The notes under the pieces are model-generated. The model was given only the letters and a program-made list of their open reading frames with translations. It ran no database searches and was not told where the DNA came from. This document shows, piece after piece, positions 35,806 through 44,121 of a stretch of 64,000 nucleotides of DNA. Numbering within the stretch: the first letter of the stretch is position 1; every line of letters starts with the position of its first letter. Origin of the DNA: RUG11690 sp045616665. GTDB taxonomy: Bacteria; Bacteroidota; Bacteroidia; Bacteroidales; WCHB1-69. The stretch spans positions 9,100 through 73,099 of the forward strand of contig JAZLHE010000036.1 in assembly GCA_045616665.1 (NCBI GenBank), in the 5' to 3' direction. The position numbers and the translations under genes are program-made.

Positions 35806-35813
35806 AAAAATAC
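35806..35813 (-). promoter_or_regulatory. -7 box TATTTTTG of the lldE-like/serS/TPR/rsmA operon
   Basis: Exact TAnnTTTG match on the minus strand, 20 bp upstream of ATG 35785. Confidence 0.6.
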
Positions 35814-35900
35814 AAAAATAGTTCGGATAATATTCTATGCATCACATTTTTTTGCAAGTAAAATTTTATGTTCTCGTCGTCTCATTTCCTTTAAAATTTT

Positions 35901-36118
35901 TCGGAATTATCCCGTTTAATCTTGTAAAAGGTCGATCTTTCATTATGAGAATGTTTTTCTTTTCCGTTACTTTCTTTATAACCCAAAGAAAGGTTTTTCC
36001 GCTGCCTAAGCGATTGCTACAAATCGGGCCGTTGCCGGCTTGATCTTTTGTCTACTTTTCTATCAGGAGAAAAGTAACAGGAAATTACAACTTTGCAAGA
36101 CGGAAAGGGATAATTTCC
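35901..36118 (+). repeat. MITE-like non-coding element, copy B
   Basis: A ~218-bp intergenic relative of copy A at 7361-7551, in the same orientation. It begins with the same TCGGAATTATCC and ends with GGATAATTTCC, an inverted copy with one extra T. It has two clean hairpins: CTTTCTTT with AAAGAAAG around a 7-nt loop (35970-35992), and TACTTTTCT with AGAAAAGTA around a 6-nt loop (36053-36076). It carries about 30 bp between the GGTTTTTC and GCCGGCTT blocks that copy A lacks. AAATTTT-like DNA borders both ends, a possible target duplication. It lies between divergent lldE-like and dprA. Confidence 0.72.
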
Positions 36119-36183
36119 CAAATTTTTTCTTTCGCTGTTGATAACTTTTTATAAATCATTATAATTTTATAATAAATTATTTT

Positions 36184-36191
36184 TATTTTTG
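36184..36191 (+). promoter_or_regulatory. -7 box TATTTTTG of dprA
   Basis: Exact TAnnTTTG match 123 bp upstream of the dprA ATG, which predicts an unusually long leader for this window. Confidence 0.6.
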
Positions 36192-36203
36192 CAACCGTAA
36201 TGG

Positions 36204-36299
36204 AATGGTAATCGGACTCCCTTCTTCAACATTACAACATCCCATCTGAATAAATATCTGTAAAATATTTGGCAATTACTCATTTTTCCGATTACCATT
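36204..36299 (+). promoter_or_regulatory. Structured 5' leader of dprA closed by a 13-bp stem
   Basis: AATGGTAATCGGA (36204-36216) and TCCGATTACCATT (36287-36299) are perfect inverted copies 70 nt apart. They enclose nearly the whole predicted leader, and the 3' arm ends a few bases before the ribosome site AAAGGA. A smaller hairpin, AAATAT with ATATTT, lies inside. I recognise no known riboswitch family. Pairing would bring the start region near the 5' end of the RNA and could control dprA translation or stability. Confidence 0.5.
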
Positions 36300-36314
36300 T
36301 TTTAAAGGACAACT

Positions 36315-37418
36315 ATGGATCAAGAAACATTTTATAGACTCGCGCTCATTCATTATCCCAATTACGGTAATGCAAACATTAAGAAACTCATTCAAATCTG
36401 CGGCAATGCGACGGTTTTGTTTGAAGACCATAAAAAAGTGGCCAGCAAGCTACGGCCAGTTAGGGCGAACATTCAATTGCCGACAATGAACGCATCTATC
36501 GAAAAATTCGTACTGAATGAAATCAAGCACGCCCGACAACACGACATAAAAATATGTTTTTTTGACGACGAAGACTATCCGTTCAGACTATTGAACTGCA
36601 ATGACTCGCCATACTATTTTTACTACAAGGGAACAGAAAATTTTAACGGCAAGAAAAACATAGCCATCGTTGGCACGCGCAACGCAAGCAACTATGGCAA
36701 GGACGTGGTCAAAAAAATCGTAGAAGACCTGGCTTCTCACAATGTTTGCGTAATAAGCGGTTTGGCGCGAGGCATTGACACCTGTGCCCACGAAGAAGCA
36801 CTCAACAACAATTTATACACCGTGGCCGTAATGGGATGCGGACTCAAGACGATTTATCCGAGGGAAAATTCCAATTTGGCCGATAAAATATTGGAAAATG
36901 GGGGCACCATCATCTCCGAATATCCTTTCGACACCTTACCCGACAGAATGAATTTTCCCAAACGGAACCGCATTATCGCAGGGATGTCGGATGCGGTGAT
37001 CGTCGCGGAATCGCAAGAAAAGGGCGGCAGCATCATCACCGCCGAAATCGCGCATTCCTACAACCGGGACGTTTTTGCCATTCCCGGCTCCATATTTCAA
37101 AAAGGACAGAAAGGATGCCACGAACTCATTCGCAACAATTTAGCGGCCCTCGTCTATTCTGGTGAAAACATTGCGGAAATGATGGGGTGGAACTCCCAAC
37201 AAAAAACGAGCAGACAAGCCCAACTGTTCATTGAGTTAAATGCCGAAGAAGAAGCCGTACTGAATATCATCAGAAAACAACAAGGAGCCACCATCGACAA
37301 CATCTACAACACACTTCCACAATTGAACGCATCAAAAATCGCCGCCATTCTACTATCTATGGAATTGCGAAACATTGTTGAATGCAAACCCGGAAAAATT
37401 TATACCACTATCTATTAA
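36315..37418 (+). CDS. dprA: DNA processing protein DprA
   Basis: A 367-residue cytoplasmic protein that binds incoming single-stranded DNA and loads RecA during natural transformation. The Rossmann-like core contains IAIVGTRNASNYG, GLARGIDTCAHEEAL, FPKRNRIIAGMSDAVIV and GSIITAEIA, all conserved. The C-terminal ~70 residues form the winged-helix-like domain common in DprA. The start has an AAAGGA ribosome site 5 nt upstream. The gene lies downstream of a MITE-like element and a structured leader, which may affect its expression. Confidence 0.96.
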   Translation: MDQETFYRLALIHYPNYGNANIKKLIQICGNATVLFEDHKKVASKLRPVRANIQLPTMNASIEKFVLNEIKHARQHDIKICFFDDEDYPFRLLNCNDSPYYFYYKGTENFNGKKNIAIVGTRNASNYGKDVVKKIVEDLASHNVCVISGLARGIDTCAHEEALNNNLYTVAVMGCGLKTIYPRENSNLADKILENGGTIISEYPFDTLPDRMNFPKRNRIIAGMSDAVIVAESQEKGGSIITAEIAHSYNRDVFAIPGSIFQKGQKGCHELIRNNLAALVYSGENIAEMMGWNSQQKTSRQAQLFIELNAEEEAVLNIIRKQQGATIDNIYNTLPQLNASKIAAILLSMELRNIVECKPGKIYTTIY

Positions 37419-37428
37419 TATTCAAGAA

Positions 37429-37460
37429 TTTGAATTGAATCATAAAAAATCGTAATTTTG
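37429..37460 (+). promoter_or_regulatory. Promoter of the acyltransferase operon (TTTG, 20 bp, TAATTTTG)
   Basis: TTTG at 37429-37432 and TAATTTTG at 37453-37460 have a 20-bp spacer. ATG is 22 bp downstream of the box. Confidence 0.7.
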
Positions 37461-37482
37461 CAACCTAAAATAATGTAGAAAA

Positions 37483-38625
37483 ATGAGTGACACTTTCAAT
37501 GATATAAGACCATATACTGAAGAAGAAGCCGGCGAAAAAATATCGCAAATCATTGATAATGAGAGTTATCAAAATGCCATGCGACAAATTATTCCTGAAT
37601 ATACTCCTGAACAACTCAAAAAAGACGCAAGGAATTTTAACACAATTTATGACTTTCAAACTTCTACTTCAAGAAAGTTTATAGAAAAATTTATTGAAAT
37701 GTCCTCCAAAGGAGTGACTTTTAAAGGCATTGAAAATATCTCCCGAAATCAGAACTACATATTCATAGGAAACCATCGCGACATTACCTTTGACGCCGCT
37801 TTGCTGGCAGAATATTTTTTCATTGAGAAGTTCAACACATCAAAAATCGCTATTGGCGACAATCTCATTTCAAGCAGTATTTTATCCGAGGTTGCGAAAC
37901 TCAACAAAATGTTTTTGGTAAAACGCTCGGTATCATTGCGGGAAAAAATCACCAACTACCAGCACCTTTCCGCATACATTCACCACGTGCTTTTCAATGA
38001 CCACGAGTCGGTTTGGATAGCGCAGCGCGATGGCAGAACCAAAGACGGATTGGACATCACCAAGCAAGGATTGATTAAGATGCTGGCAATGGACGATCAA
38101 GTAAAGCCATTGGAAATGCTCAAGAAAATCAATTTGACACCCACCATAGTCTCTTACGAATATGAACCCTGTGACCAACTTAAGGCCAGGGAATTGGCGC
38201 TGACAGAAAACGGACCCTACCACAAAAAAAGCGGGGAAGACTTTGCGAGCATTATGCAAGGAATTATGGGGCAAAAAGGACGAATTCAACTTACCATCGG
38301 AAAGCCAATCATAGATGAAATTGACACCATTCCCGAAACACTCAACCAAAACGATAAAATTTACGAAGTCTGCAAAATGGTGGATAGGCAAATTTACCAA
38401 AACTACAAACTTTATCCCAACAATTACATTGCCTTTGACATTTTAAGCCAACAAAATCGATTTGCGAACCAATATTCCGCACAAGAAAAAAAGGATTTCA
38501 CAGATTATCTACATCAACAAGCCAAGGTTGAAGATGTAGCGGAAGAAAAAATGATGCACTACCTCCTGCGAATCTATGCCAATCCCGTAACCACTGCCTT
38601 GAACGTTAGTTTTGAACAAAAATAG
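37483..38625 (+). CDS. PlsC-like acyltransferase family protein
   Basis: A 380-residue protein with a glycerol-3-phosphate/lysophosphatidate acyltransferase-like core. The catalytic segment is GNHRDITFDAALL (about residues 96-108) and the second motif is WIAQRDGRTKDG, equivalent to the EGTRS block. The His and Asp are separated by five residues rather than the four of classical HX4D; I believe this spacing is normal for this Bacteroidetes branch but cannot check it. No membrane helix is obvious. The likely role is acyl transfer in phospholipid or lipid A metabolism; the substrate is unknown. A GT9 gene follows after 12 bp. Confidence 0.75.
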   Translation: MSDTFNDIRPYTEEEAGEKISQIIDNESYQNAMRQIIPEYTPEQLKKDARNFNTIYDFQTSTSRKFIEKFIEMSSKGVTFKGIENISRNQNYIFIGNHRDITFDAALLAEYFFIEKFNTSKIAIGDNLISSSILSEVAKLNKMFLVKRSVSLREKITNYQHLSAYIHHVLFNDHESVWIAQRDGRTKDGLDITKQGLIKMLAMDDQVKPLEMLKKINLTPTIVSYEYEPCDQLKARELALTENGPYHKKSGEDFASIMQGIMGQKGRIQLTIGKPIIDEIDTIPETLNQNDKIYEVCKMVDRQIYQNYKLYPNNYIAFDILSQQNRFANQYSAQEKKDFTDYLHQQAKVEDVAEEKMMHYLLRIYANPVTTALNVSFEQK

Positions 38626-38637
38626 GATTTAATAAAA

Positions 38638-39645
38638 ATGGATGCCATTCAACTCCCAACACGACCTAAAATCTTAATTATCAGATTTAATGCCATCGGA
38701 GATATTATTTTGACCACTCCCGTTATTCGGGCGATTCATCATCAAATCAAGCAGGCGGAAATTCATATTTTAGTCAATCAAAAATACCAGAACATATTGG
38801 CAAACAATCCATACGTTTCCAAAATTCATACTTACTCCAATAACAAGAATCAGGTTGTTGAACAATTAAAAACCGAGCAATTCAATTTTGTTTTAGACTT
38901 ACAGAATACTCGTAAATCGCACAAGATTTGTCATCAACTCAACCTGCCCCATTCTTCTTTCAACAAATTAAAAATAAAGAAATTTATCTATACAAGATTA
39001 AAAATCAATACTTTACCGCTCAATCATATTGTTGACAGGTATTTTGACGCGGCCAAGCCACTCCACATTATCAACGATGGTCAAGGTTTAGATTTTAGCA
39101 TTCCACAAAACGAACAGTTCAACACTGACCATCTCCCGATCTTTTTTGAAGATGGTTTTGTAACGCTGCTTTTAGATGCGGATAAAGGGACAAAAAGAAT
39201 TCCCATCAACAAATTAATAGAAATCATTTCGATGTTATTAAAACCCGTGATTGTGATTGGTGACAAACATTTATCTGCTATTGGTAATGAACTTGTCAAT
39301 CAATTTGGCGATAAAGTTTACAATGCTTGTGGACAATTTTCATTTAACCAATATGCTTCACTAATTAAGCAAAGTTTATGTGTGCTTACGGGAGACAATG
39401 ACTATATGCAGGTGGCCGCCGCACTCAGGAAACCGATTTGTTCCTTATGGGGAAGCAGTATTCCAGAATTTGGCAATTATCCGTATATGCCTAACGATAG
39501 AGAATTATTTAGGATGTTTGAAATCTGCAGCATTAAATGTCGCCCCTGCGGCAAACGCGGATTTAGAAAATGTCCGCACCGCAATTTTAAATGTATGAAC
39601 CGAATTTCTTCCTCTGAAGTTGCCGAATGGATTAATCAGTTTTAA
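38638..39645 (+). CDS. Glycosyltransferase family 9 (ADP-heptose:LPS heptosyltransferase-like)
   Basis: A 335-residue GT-B glycosyltransferase of the heptosyltransferase family, which builds the LPS core at the inner face of the inner membrane. The N-terminal ILIIRFNAIGDIILTTPVI and the C-terminal donor-site region VLTGDNDYMQVAAALRKPICSLWG are diagnostic. In classical members the latter reads GDTGxMHxAA; here Asn-Asp-Tyr replaces the usual residues, so the donor sugar may differ. The C-terminus has a Cys cluster (CSIKCRPCG, KCPHRNFKC) that might bind metal. It is the middle gene of a three-gene operon. Confidence 0.85.
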   Translation: MDAIQLPTRPKILIIRFNAIGDIILTTPVIRAIHHQIKQAEIHILVNQKYQNILANNPYVSKIHTYSNNKNQVVEQLKTEQFNFVLDLQNTRKSHKICHQLNLPHSSFNKLKIKKFIYTRLKINTLPLNHIVDRYFDAAKPLHIINDGQGLDFSIPQNEQFNTDHLPIFFEDGFVTLLLDADKGTKRIPINKLIEIISMLLKPVIVIGDKHLSAIGNELVNQFGDKVYNACGQFSFNQYASLIKQSLCVLTGDNDYMQVAAALRKPICSLWGSSIPEFGNYPYMPNDRELFRMFEICSIKCRPCGKRGFRKCPHRNFKCMNRISSSEVAEWINQF

Positions 39646-39646
39646 A

Positions 39647-40093
39647 ATGAAAAAGACCTTATTTCTCGTCATCATCTGCTTATTGTCAATTTCACTTTAC
39701 GCCCAAGGAGACCGCGTTGTGGATAGCGTGGGCAATTTAGTCTATCAATATAACCGAACGGCCAATTACATCGCACCCGGACAATGCAAGGTTACCGTTA
39801 CTTTCGTGAACGGCAAGCAGCAACTTGGCATTTCCTATCGGCAGGAAGTTTTCAAAAGCAATGTCGAGTGGATCGACATTGACCGTGGCGACACCAGTAA
39901 GTTACAGAATATTGAGGTTGTCACAGCCAATCTCGCCCCTAACGAGACTATTGCCTGGAACTTTATCTACACAAACAAACATTTCAGGAAAGACAACGCC
40001 ATTGACTTGGAGAGAGCCGGTTTTCTGCTTTTGGACAAGGATTTTGTGGTTACCAAGAAAATCATTCCCGCAAAATTAGTCAAGGCAAAATAA
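39647..40093 (+). CDS. Small secreted protein, function unknown
   Basis: A 148-residue protein with a clear signal peptide (basic start, Leu/Ile core, cleavage near LYAQ-GD). The mature part is about 130 residues, predicted mostly beta, with no Cys beyond one and no family I recognise. It starts 1 bp after the GT9 stop, so it belongs to the acyltransferase/GT9 operon and may act on the envelope. The start at 39647 is preferred over an upstream reading inside GT9 because the signal peptide begins there. Confidence 0.68.
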   Translation: MKKTLFLVIICLLSISLYAQGDRVVDSVGNLVYQYNRTANYIAPGQCKVTVTFVNGKQQLGISYRQEVFKSNVEWIDIDRGDTSKLQNIEVVTANLAPNETIAWNFIYTNKHFRKDNAIDLERAGFLLLDKDFVVTKKIIPAKLVKAK

Positions 40094-40148
40094 ATGCGGG
40101 CTCAACTTTGCTTTTGAACCCGCTATCGTATAGAAATTTCAAATTAGA

Positions 40149-41393
40149 CTATTTATTTGTTCTTTCGTTTTCAGCTTCCGATTCATCAATTTCCTTTTGC
40201 AATTTGCAGGGCAGATTATCCACACACTGATGACACTTCATTTCCAGCGTGTACATACGGCCAATACAGTAATTGGAGTGCTTACAAGGACTTTTCGTCA
40301 CGGACCCATCCTTAATCTTATTCATAAATTGGGTGTCGTTGACCAAAGAACGGGCCATTTGGAACGCAATAAACCCGGCATTCAGCACTTCATCCATTTG
40401 ATCTTTTGAGCAAACGCCTCCCACGTAAATCAAAGGCATTTTTACCGCCTTTCTAAATTCTTTTGCCGTATCAAAGAAATACAAATCTTTATACGGTACC
40501 GTCGGGATCATTAATCTTCCGGCGATTTTCAGTCCCAATTTAAGCCACCAGAAGGACCAGGGATTCATATAATGGGCCAAAGTTTTGAGCGGCATTGCCC
40601 CACGCATCACCGCCATAGGGGCCTTACTTACAAAACCGCCCGTAAGTACTAACGCGTGAACGCCTAATCTTTCCAATTCCTGCACCACCTTTATACATTC
40701 ATCTTGCTGCATTCCGGATTTAAAACCATCAAACATATTAACCTTTACAACCACCGCCATATCGTCTTTGGCCTGTTCCATCACTTCCTTCATCACCAAC
40801 TGCATAAAGCGCATTCTATTTTCCAAAGAACCTCCGAATTTATCGTGACGATGATTGGTATAGGGCGATAAAAACTGGCTGATGAGATAACCGTGACCGG
40901 CGTGGATCTCCACACAATCGAAACCGGCTTCGCGAGCCATATTGACTGCCTTGCCGAAATCCTTGACCAGCTCATATATTTCCTGTTCCTTCAATTTGCG
41001 AACAAGAGTTGGAGAATACAGGTTGAAACCGCCGGAAGCACCCACGGGCATACATTTACACGTATAAAAATGGGTCATATTTCCACAATGTCCAAGCTGA
41101 ATGGAGGCCTTTGCACCTTCAGCGTGAATGGCATCGGTAAGTTTTTTCAAATCAGGAATGATTTCCTCACGCATCCACAACTGGCCATCAAAAGAAACGC
41201 CACTACGATTCACCGCAGCGTATGCAATGGTGGTCATACCAATACCTCCTTTTGCCACAGCGGTGTGATAATCAAACAAATCCTGTGAAGGTTTATTGCC
41301 ATAACACATATTTTCAAAAGCGGCAGAACGAATCGATCTGTTTCTTAAAGTCATTGGTCCGATTTGACACGGAGTAAAAATTTGAGATTCCAT
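40149..41393 (-). CDS. NADH:flavin oxidoreductase (old yellow enzyme family)
   Basis: A 414-residue FMN enzyme of the old yellow enzyme group. The TIM-barrel motifs are present: TLRNRSIRSA at the start, IQLGHCGN, the catalytic EIHAGHGYLISQFLSP, NHRHDKFGGSLENR and YVGGVCS. The C-terminal ~40 residues hold six Cys (including CKHSNYC and CHQC), which resemble the Fe-S linker of 2,4-dienoyl-CoA reductase, although the further FAD/NAD domain is absent. The substrate is unknown; an enone or unsaturated acid is likely. ATG 41393 is set by the -7 box just upstream. It is divergent from guaB. Confidence 0.88.
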   Translation of the reverse strand: MESQIFTPCQIGPMTLRNRSIRSAAFENMCYGNKPSQDLFDYHTAVAKGGIGMTTIAYAAVNRSGVSFDGQLWMREEIIPDLKKLTDAIHAEGAKASIQLGHCGNMTHFYTCKCMPVGASGGFNLYSPTLVRKLKEQEIYELVKDFGKAVNMAREAGFDCVEIHAGHGYLISQFLSPYTNHRHDKFGGSLENRMRFMQLVMKEVMEQAKDDMAVVVKVNMFDGFKSGMQQDECIKVVQELERLGVHALVLTGGFVSKAPMAVMRGAMPLKTLAHYMNPWSFWWLKLGLKIAGRLMIPTVPYKDLYFFDTAKEFRKAVKMPLIYVGGVCSKDQMDEVLNAGFIAFQMARSLVNDTQFMNKIKDGSVTKSPCKHSNYCIGRMYTLEMKCHQCVDNLPCKLQKEIDESEAENERTNK

Positions 41394-41418
41394 TTTTATA
41401 TTGATTTTGATTAATTGG

Positions 41419-41426
41419 CAAAAATA
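41419..41426 (-). promoter_or_regulatory. -7 box TATTTTTG of the flavin oxidoreductase
   Basis: Exact TAnnTTTG match on the minus strand, 25 bp upstream of ATG 41393. Confidence 0.6.
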
Positions 41427-41460
41427 CAAAAATAAAAGTTCATAAAACAAAAATTTTTTC

Positions 41461-41468
41461 TATCTTTG
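41461..41468 (+). promoter_or_regulatory. -7 box TATCTTTG of guaB
   Basis: Perfect TATCTTTG 34 bp upstream of the guaB ATG, in the divergent gap with the flavin oxidoreductase. Confidence 0.68.
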
Positions 41469-41502
41469 CACGAAATTTTTAAGTAATTAAAATTTCATCG
41501 CT

Positions 41503-42978
41503 ATGTCGTTTATTGAAGATAGAGTACAATTGGAAGGATTAACCTTTGACGATGTCTTGCTTATTCCTTCTTACTCCAATGTTTTACCCAAAGAAGTTTG
41601 TCTTAAAACCCATTTCACTCGGAATATTGAATTGAACACTCCGTTTATTTCCGCCGCTATGGACACAGTAACTGAAGCCACCATGGCCATTGCCATTGCA
41701 AGGGAAGGCGGTATTGGAGTTATTCATAAAAATATGCCTATTGAAGAGCAAGCCAAACAGGTTGCTTCGGTAAAACGTGCGGAAAACGGCATGATTAACA
41801 ATCCCATCACCATTCTTCCAGACAAGACCGTCGGCGATGCGCTGTCCATCATGGCAGAATATAGAATTGGCGGTATTCCGGTCGTGACGGAGAAAGGCAT
41901 ATTAATTGGTATTGTCACCAACAGGGACTTGCGTTTTGAAAAAGACTTCAACAAGCGTATCGAATTAGTGATGACCCGCGAAAACCTCATCACCACTTCT
42001 CGTTCCACCAACCTCAACGAGGCAACCGACATTTTGCAACAGCACAAGATTGAAAAATTGCCGGTCGTTGACGAGAAAGGCGTTTTAATCGGCTTAATCA
42101 CCTATAAAGATATTACGAAGGCCAAAGACAAGCCCAATGCCTGTAAAGATGCCCAGGGTCGTTTGCGCGTTGCCGCCGGCATTGGCATTTCAAAAGAAAC
42201 CATGCCGCGTGCCGAAGCATTGATTGAAGCAGGTGTGGATGCCATCGTATTGGACTCTGCGCACGGTCATTCAGAAGGTGTTTTAAATGCCCTCATCGAA
42301 GTCAGAAAACATTTTCCGAATGTTGACATCGTGGTTGGCAATATTGCCACCGGTGATGCGGCTATTCGTTTGGCAGAAGCCGGTGCCGATGCCGTAAAAG
42401 TGGGTATTGGACCAGGTTCTATTTGTACCACACGCGTGGTTGCCGGCGTGGGAGTGCCACAACTTAGTGCCATTTATGAAGTATATAAAGCCCTGAAAGG
42501 CACAGACGTGCCTTTGATTGCCGATGGCGGAATCCGTTATTCCGGCGATATCGTCAAGGCATTAGCCGCAGGTGCCAACAGCGTTATGTTGGGAGGTTTG
42601 TTGGCAGGCGTGGAAGAATCTCCAGGCGAAACCATTCTTTACAACGGACGTAAATTTAAGGCATACCGTGGTATGGGTTCCTTAGAGGCCATGCAACGCG
42701 GCTCCAAGGACCGTTATTTGCAAAACGATGTGGATGACGTCAAAAAGCTGGTGCCAGAAGGAATTTCCGGACGTGTGCCGTTCAAAGGAAATTTATATGA
42801 GGTGATTTATCAAATGGCTGGCGGTTTGCGTGCCGGTATGGGTTATTGCGGCGCGGAAAACATCAATGAACTGCATCAGGCAAAATTCTGCCGTATCAGC
42901 AACGCAGGCGTTTTGGAAAGCCATCCGCACGACGTGACCATTACCAGCGAATCGCCCAACTACAGTAAAGGAAACTAA
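41503..42978 (+). CDS. guaB: IMP dehydrogenase
   Basis: A 491-residue enzyme that oxidises IMP to XMP with NAD, the committed step of GMP synthesis. The barrel holds the catalytic loop GPGSICTTRVV with the active Cys, the substrate motif ADGGIRYSGD, and the flap YRGMGSLEAM. Two CBS domains (about residues 95-210) are inserted in the barrel, as usual. It is transcribed alone, and its end converges on the SPOR gene 31 bp away. No clear purine-responsive leader is visible in the ~30-nt 5' region. Confidence 0.97.
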   Translation: MSFIEDRVQLEGLTFDDVLLIPSYSNVLPKEVCLKTHFTRNIELNTPFISAAMDTVTEATMAIAIAREGGIGVIHKNMPIEEQAKQVASVKRAENGMINNPITILPDKTVGDALSIMAEYRIGGIPVVTEKGILIGIVTNRDLRFEKDFNKRIELVMTRENLITTSRSTNLNEATDILQQHKIEKLPVVDEKGVLIGLITYKDITKAKDKPNACKDAQGRLRVAAGIGISKETMPRAEALIEAGVDAIVLDSAHGHSEGVLNALIEVRKHFPNVDIVVGNIATGDAAIRLAEAGADAVKVGIGPGSICTTRVVAGVGVPQLSAIYEVYKALKGTDVPLIADGGIRYSGDIVKALAAGANSVMLGGLLAGVEESPGETILYNGRKFKAYRGMGSLEAMQRGSKDRYLQNDVDDVKKLVPEGISGRVPFKGNLYEVIYQMAGGLRAGMGYCGAENINELHQAKFCRISNAGVLESHPHDVTITSESPNYSKGN

Positions 42979-43009
42979 AAATCCTTGATTTTTATATGGC
43001 CGTATTTTT

Positions 43010-43396
43010 TTAATTGTCTTTGAAAGAAATTTTATCTTTCGTGATAAAGGCACCGGGGAATTGGTATTGGATGCGCATCAGGAAACGATACGCGTCGATA
43101 CGGTTTTTGAAATTGCCCACCCGCACACGGAAAGTCGGTTCCATATAAGAAAGGTAAGCCGCCACTTCCGGAAAGGAAGTGGAGAATTCATTATACACGT
43201 TTTGCGCGTTTTTGCGCGTAGACGACGCCACCAACTGTATTCTGTAGCCATCAATGCCTTTGATTGACTTCCACGCATTTTGGTGAGCCTGCTCAATCGT
43301 GTCAATAATAGGTTCTTTGTCGTACTGAACTTGACTTTGTCCATACAAAAAGACACTCAACACGCAAAATAATATAAAAAATAGAATCCGTTTCAT
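43010..43396 (-). CDS. Exported SPOR-domain protein
   Basis: A 128-residue protein: signal peptide (ending near FLYGQ) and a single C-terminal SPOR domain (about residues 50-128) with GYRIQLVASSTRKNA and FRVRVGNFKNRIDAY. SPOR domains bind glycan strands stripped of stem peptides and usually locate to the division septum. A short exported SPOR protein of this kind probably binds peptidoglycan in the periplasm. ATG 43396 is set by the signal peptide and the -7 box 22 bp upstream. It is monocistronic. Confidence 0.83.
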   Translation of the reverse strand: MKRILFFILFCVLSVFLYGQSQVQYDKEPIIDTIEQAHQNAWKSIKGIDGYRIQLVASSTRKNAQNVYNEFSTSFPEVAAYLSYMEPTFRVRVGNFKNRIDAYRFLMRIQYQFPGAFITKDKISFKDN

Positions 43397-43418
43397 TTTA
43401 CAACACATCAATTGGCTG

Positions 43419-43426
43419 CAAAAATA
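43419..43426 (-). promoter_or_regulatory. -7 box TATTTTTG of the SPOR gene
   Basis: Exact TAnnTTTG match on the minus strand, 22 bp upstream of ATG 43396. Confidence 0.58.
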
Positions 43427-43500
43427 ATGAAAAACTTTCATAGTATGAGTGAAAATTACTTAAAATTCCCAAAGTTAGATTTTCCGCATTAAAATAAATA

Positions 43501-43530
43501 AAAAGAGGATGACTTGAAGTCACCCTCTTT
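43501..43530 (-). terminator. Terminator of the His/Cys-repeat lipoprotein gene
   Basis: On the minus strand AAAGAGGGTGACTT pairs with AAGTCATCCTCTTT (one G-T pair) around a two-base turn, and T-rich DNA follows. Confidence 0.82.
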
Positions 43531-43555
43531 ATAATGAGTAAAAATAATTTACATA

Positions 43556-44059
43556 TTATTTGTTGTGTTGGCAACCACCTTCGTGATGACCGCAGCCACC
43601 ATCGTGTTGGCAACCACCTTCGTGATGGCCACAGCCACCATCGTGTTGGCAACCGCCTTCGTGATGACCACAACCTTTGTGTTTGTTGCAGCAAGGAGCA
43701 TATTCATCTAAGAAAGCTTTTTGTTCATCCAAGCTCATAGTAGCCCAATTGGCCAATTTGCCTTCCATTTCGGCTTTCTTGGCTTCGCATTCAGCTTTCT
43801 TGGCTTGCATTTCAGCCATACGGTTGTCGAAGCATTCTTTTTTCTTTGCGATTAATTCAGCTTTTCTTTCATCGGTTTGGTTTGCCCAATTTTCCCAATC
43901 AGCAACGAAAGCCTTTTCTTCTTCTGTCATTTGGCAGCAGGGTTCTTCAACGGCAGTTGAATCGATAGCTTCAGTTTCTTCAGCTGGTTCAGCTGGTTTG
44001 TTGTTGCAAGATACGAAAACCAAGCAGCAAGCAGCAACTAATAACATTAATTTTTTCAT
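43556..44059 (-). CDS. Lipoprotein with C-terminal Cys/His 13-residue repeats
   Basis: A 167-residue predicted lipoprotein with lipobox FVSC (Cys18). An acidic segment with a CCQ motif comes first, then a charged helical stretch (about 60-110) rich in Lys, Glu and Ala with spaced Cys, then a CC pair, and then three tandem copies of CGHHEGGCQHDGG. The repeat region alone has six Cys and nine His, which strongly suggests binding of a soft transition metal such as Cu, Zn or Ni. The units are 39 bp each and nearly the same at the DNA level (43564-43680), so copy number may vary between strains. The gene has its own promoter overlapping a palindrome. A metal sink or chaperone is inferred, not shown. 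Confidence 0.78.
   Translation of the reverse strand: MKKLMLLVAACCLVFVSCNNKPAEPAEETEAIDSTAVEEPCCQMTEEEKAFVADWENWANQTDERKAELIAKKKECFDNRMAEMQAKKAECEAKKAEMEGKLANWATMSLDEQKAFLDEYAPCCNKHKGCGHHEGGCQHDGGCGHHEGGCQHDGGCGHHEGGCQHNK
43564..43680 (-). repeat. Three tandem 39-bp coding repeats
   Basis: Near-identical 39-bp units encode the 13-residue Cys/His motif at the lipoprotein's C-terminus. They are in frame and not a CRISPR. Confidence 0.85.
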
Positions 44060-44107
44060 TTTTTGTTTTTTTTTTAGAGTTAATAATAAATGTTTTTTCT
44101 TTCAAAA

Positions 44108-44121
44108 TTTGCAGCTGCAAA
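44108..44121. promoter_or_regulatory. Perfect 14-bp palindrome TTTGCAGCTGCAAA
   Basis: The palindrome overlaps the minus-strand -7 box (44118-44125) and spans the predicted transcription start of the lipoprotein gene, with the kdd -7 box 17 bp to the right. This is a natural operator position. Confidence 0.45.

Noticed and set aside
35837..36043. 68-codon open frame across the left part of MITE-like copy B
   Set aside because: It spans the element's hairpins, has no promoter or ribosome site, and copy A does not keep the frame; it is a shadow of a repeated non-coding element.
36135..36156. TGTTGATAACTTTTTATAAAT, similar to a DnaA-box-like or origin motif, with a near copy at 54357-54378
   Set aside because: Only single copies at each place, no cluster of boxes and no dnaA or gidA nearby; probably chance in AT-rich promoter DNA.
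40096..40123. Hairpin after the small secreted protein gene (GCGGG with CCCGC)
   Set aside because: It has an internal mismatch, and no T-run follows on the plus strand, so it was not called a terminator.
43564..43680. Regularly spaced 39-bp repeats resembling a small CRISPR array
   Set aside because: The units are contiguous, without unique spacers, and encode an in-frame 13-residue motif at the end of a lipoprotein.
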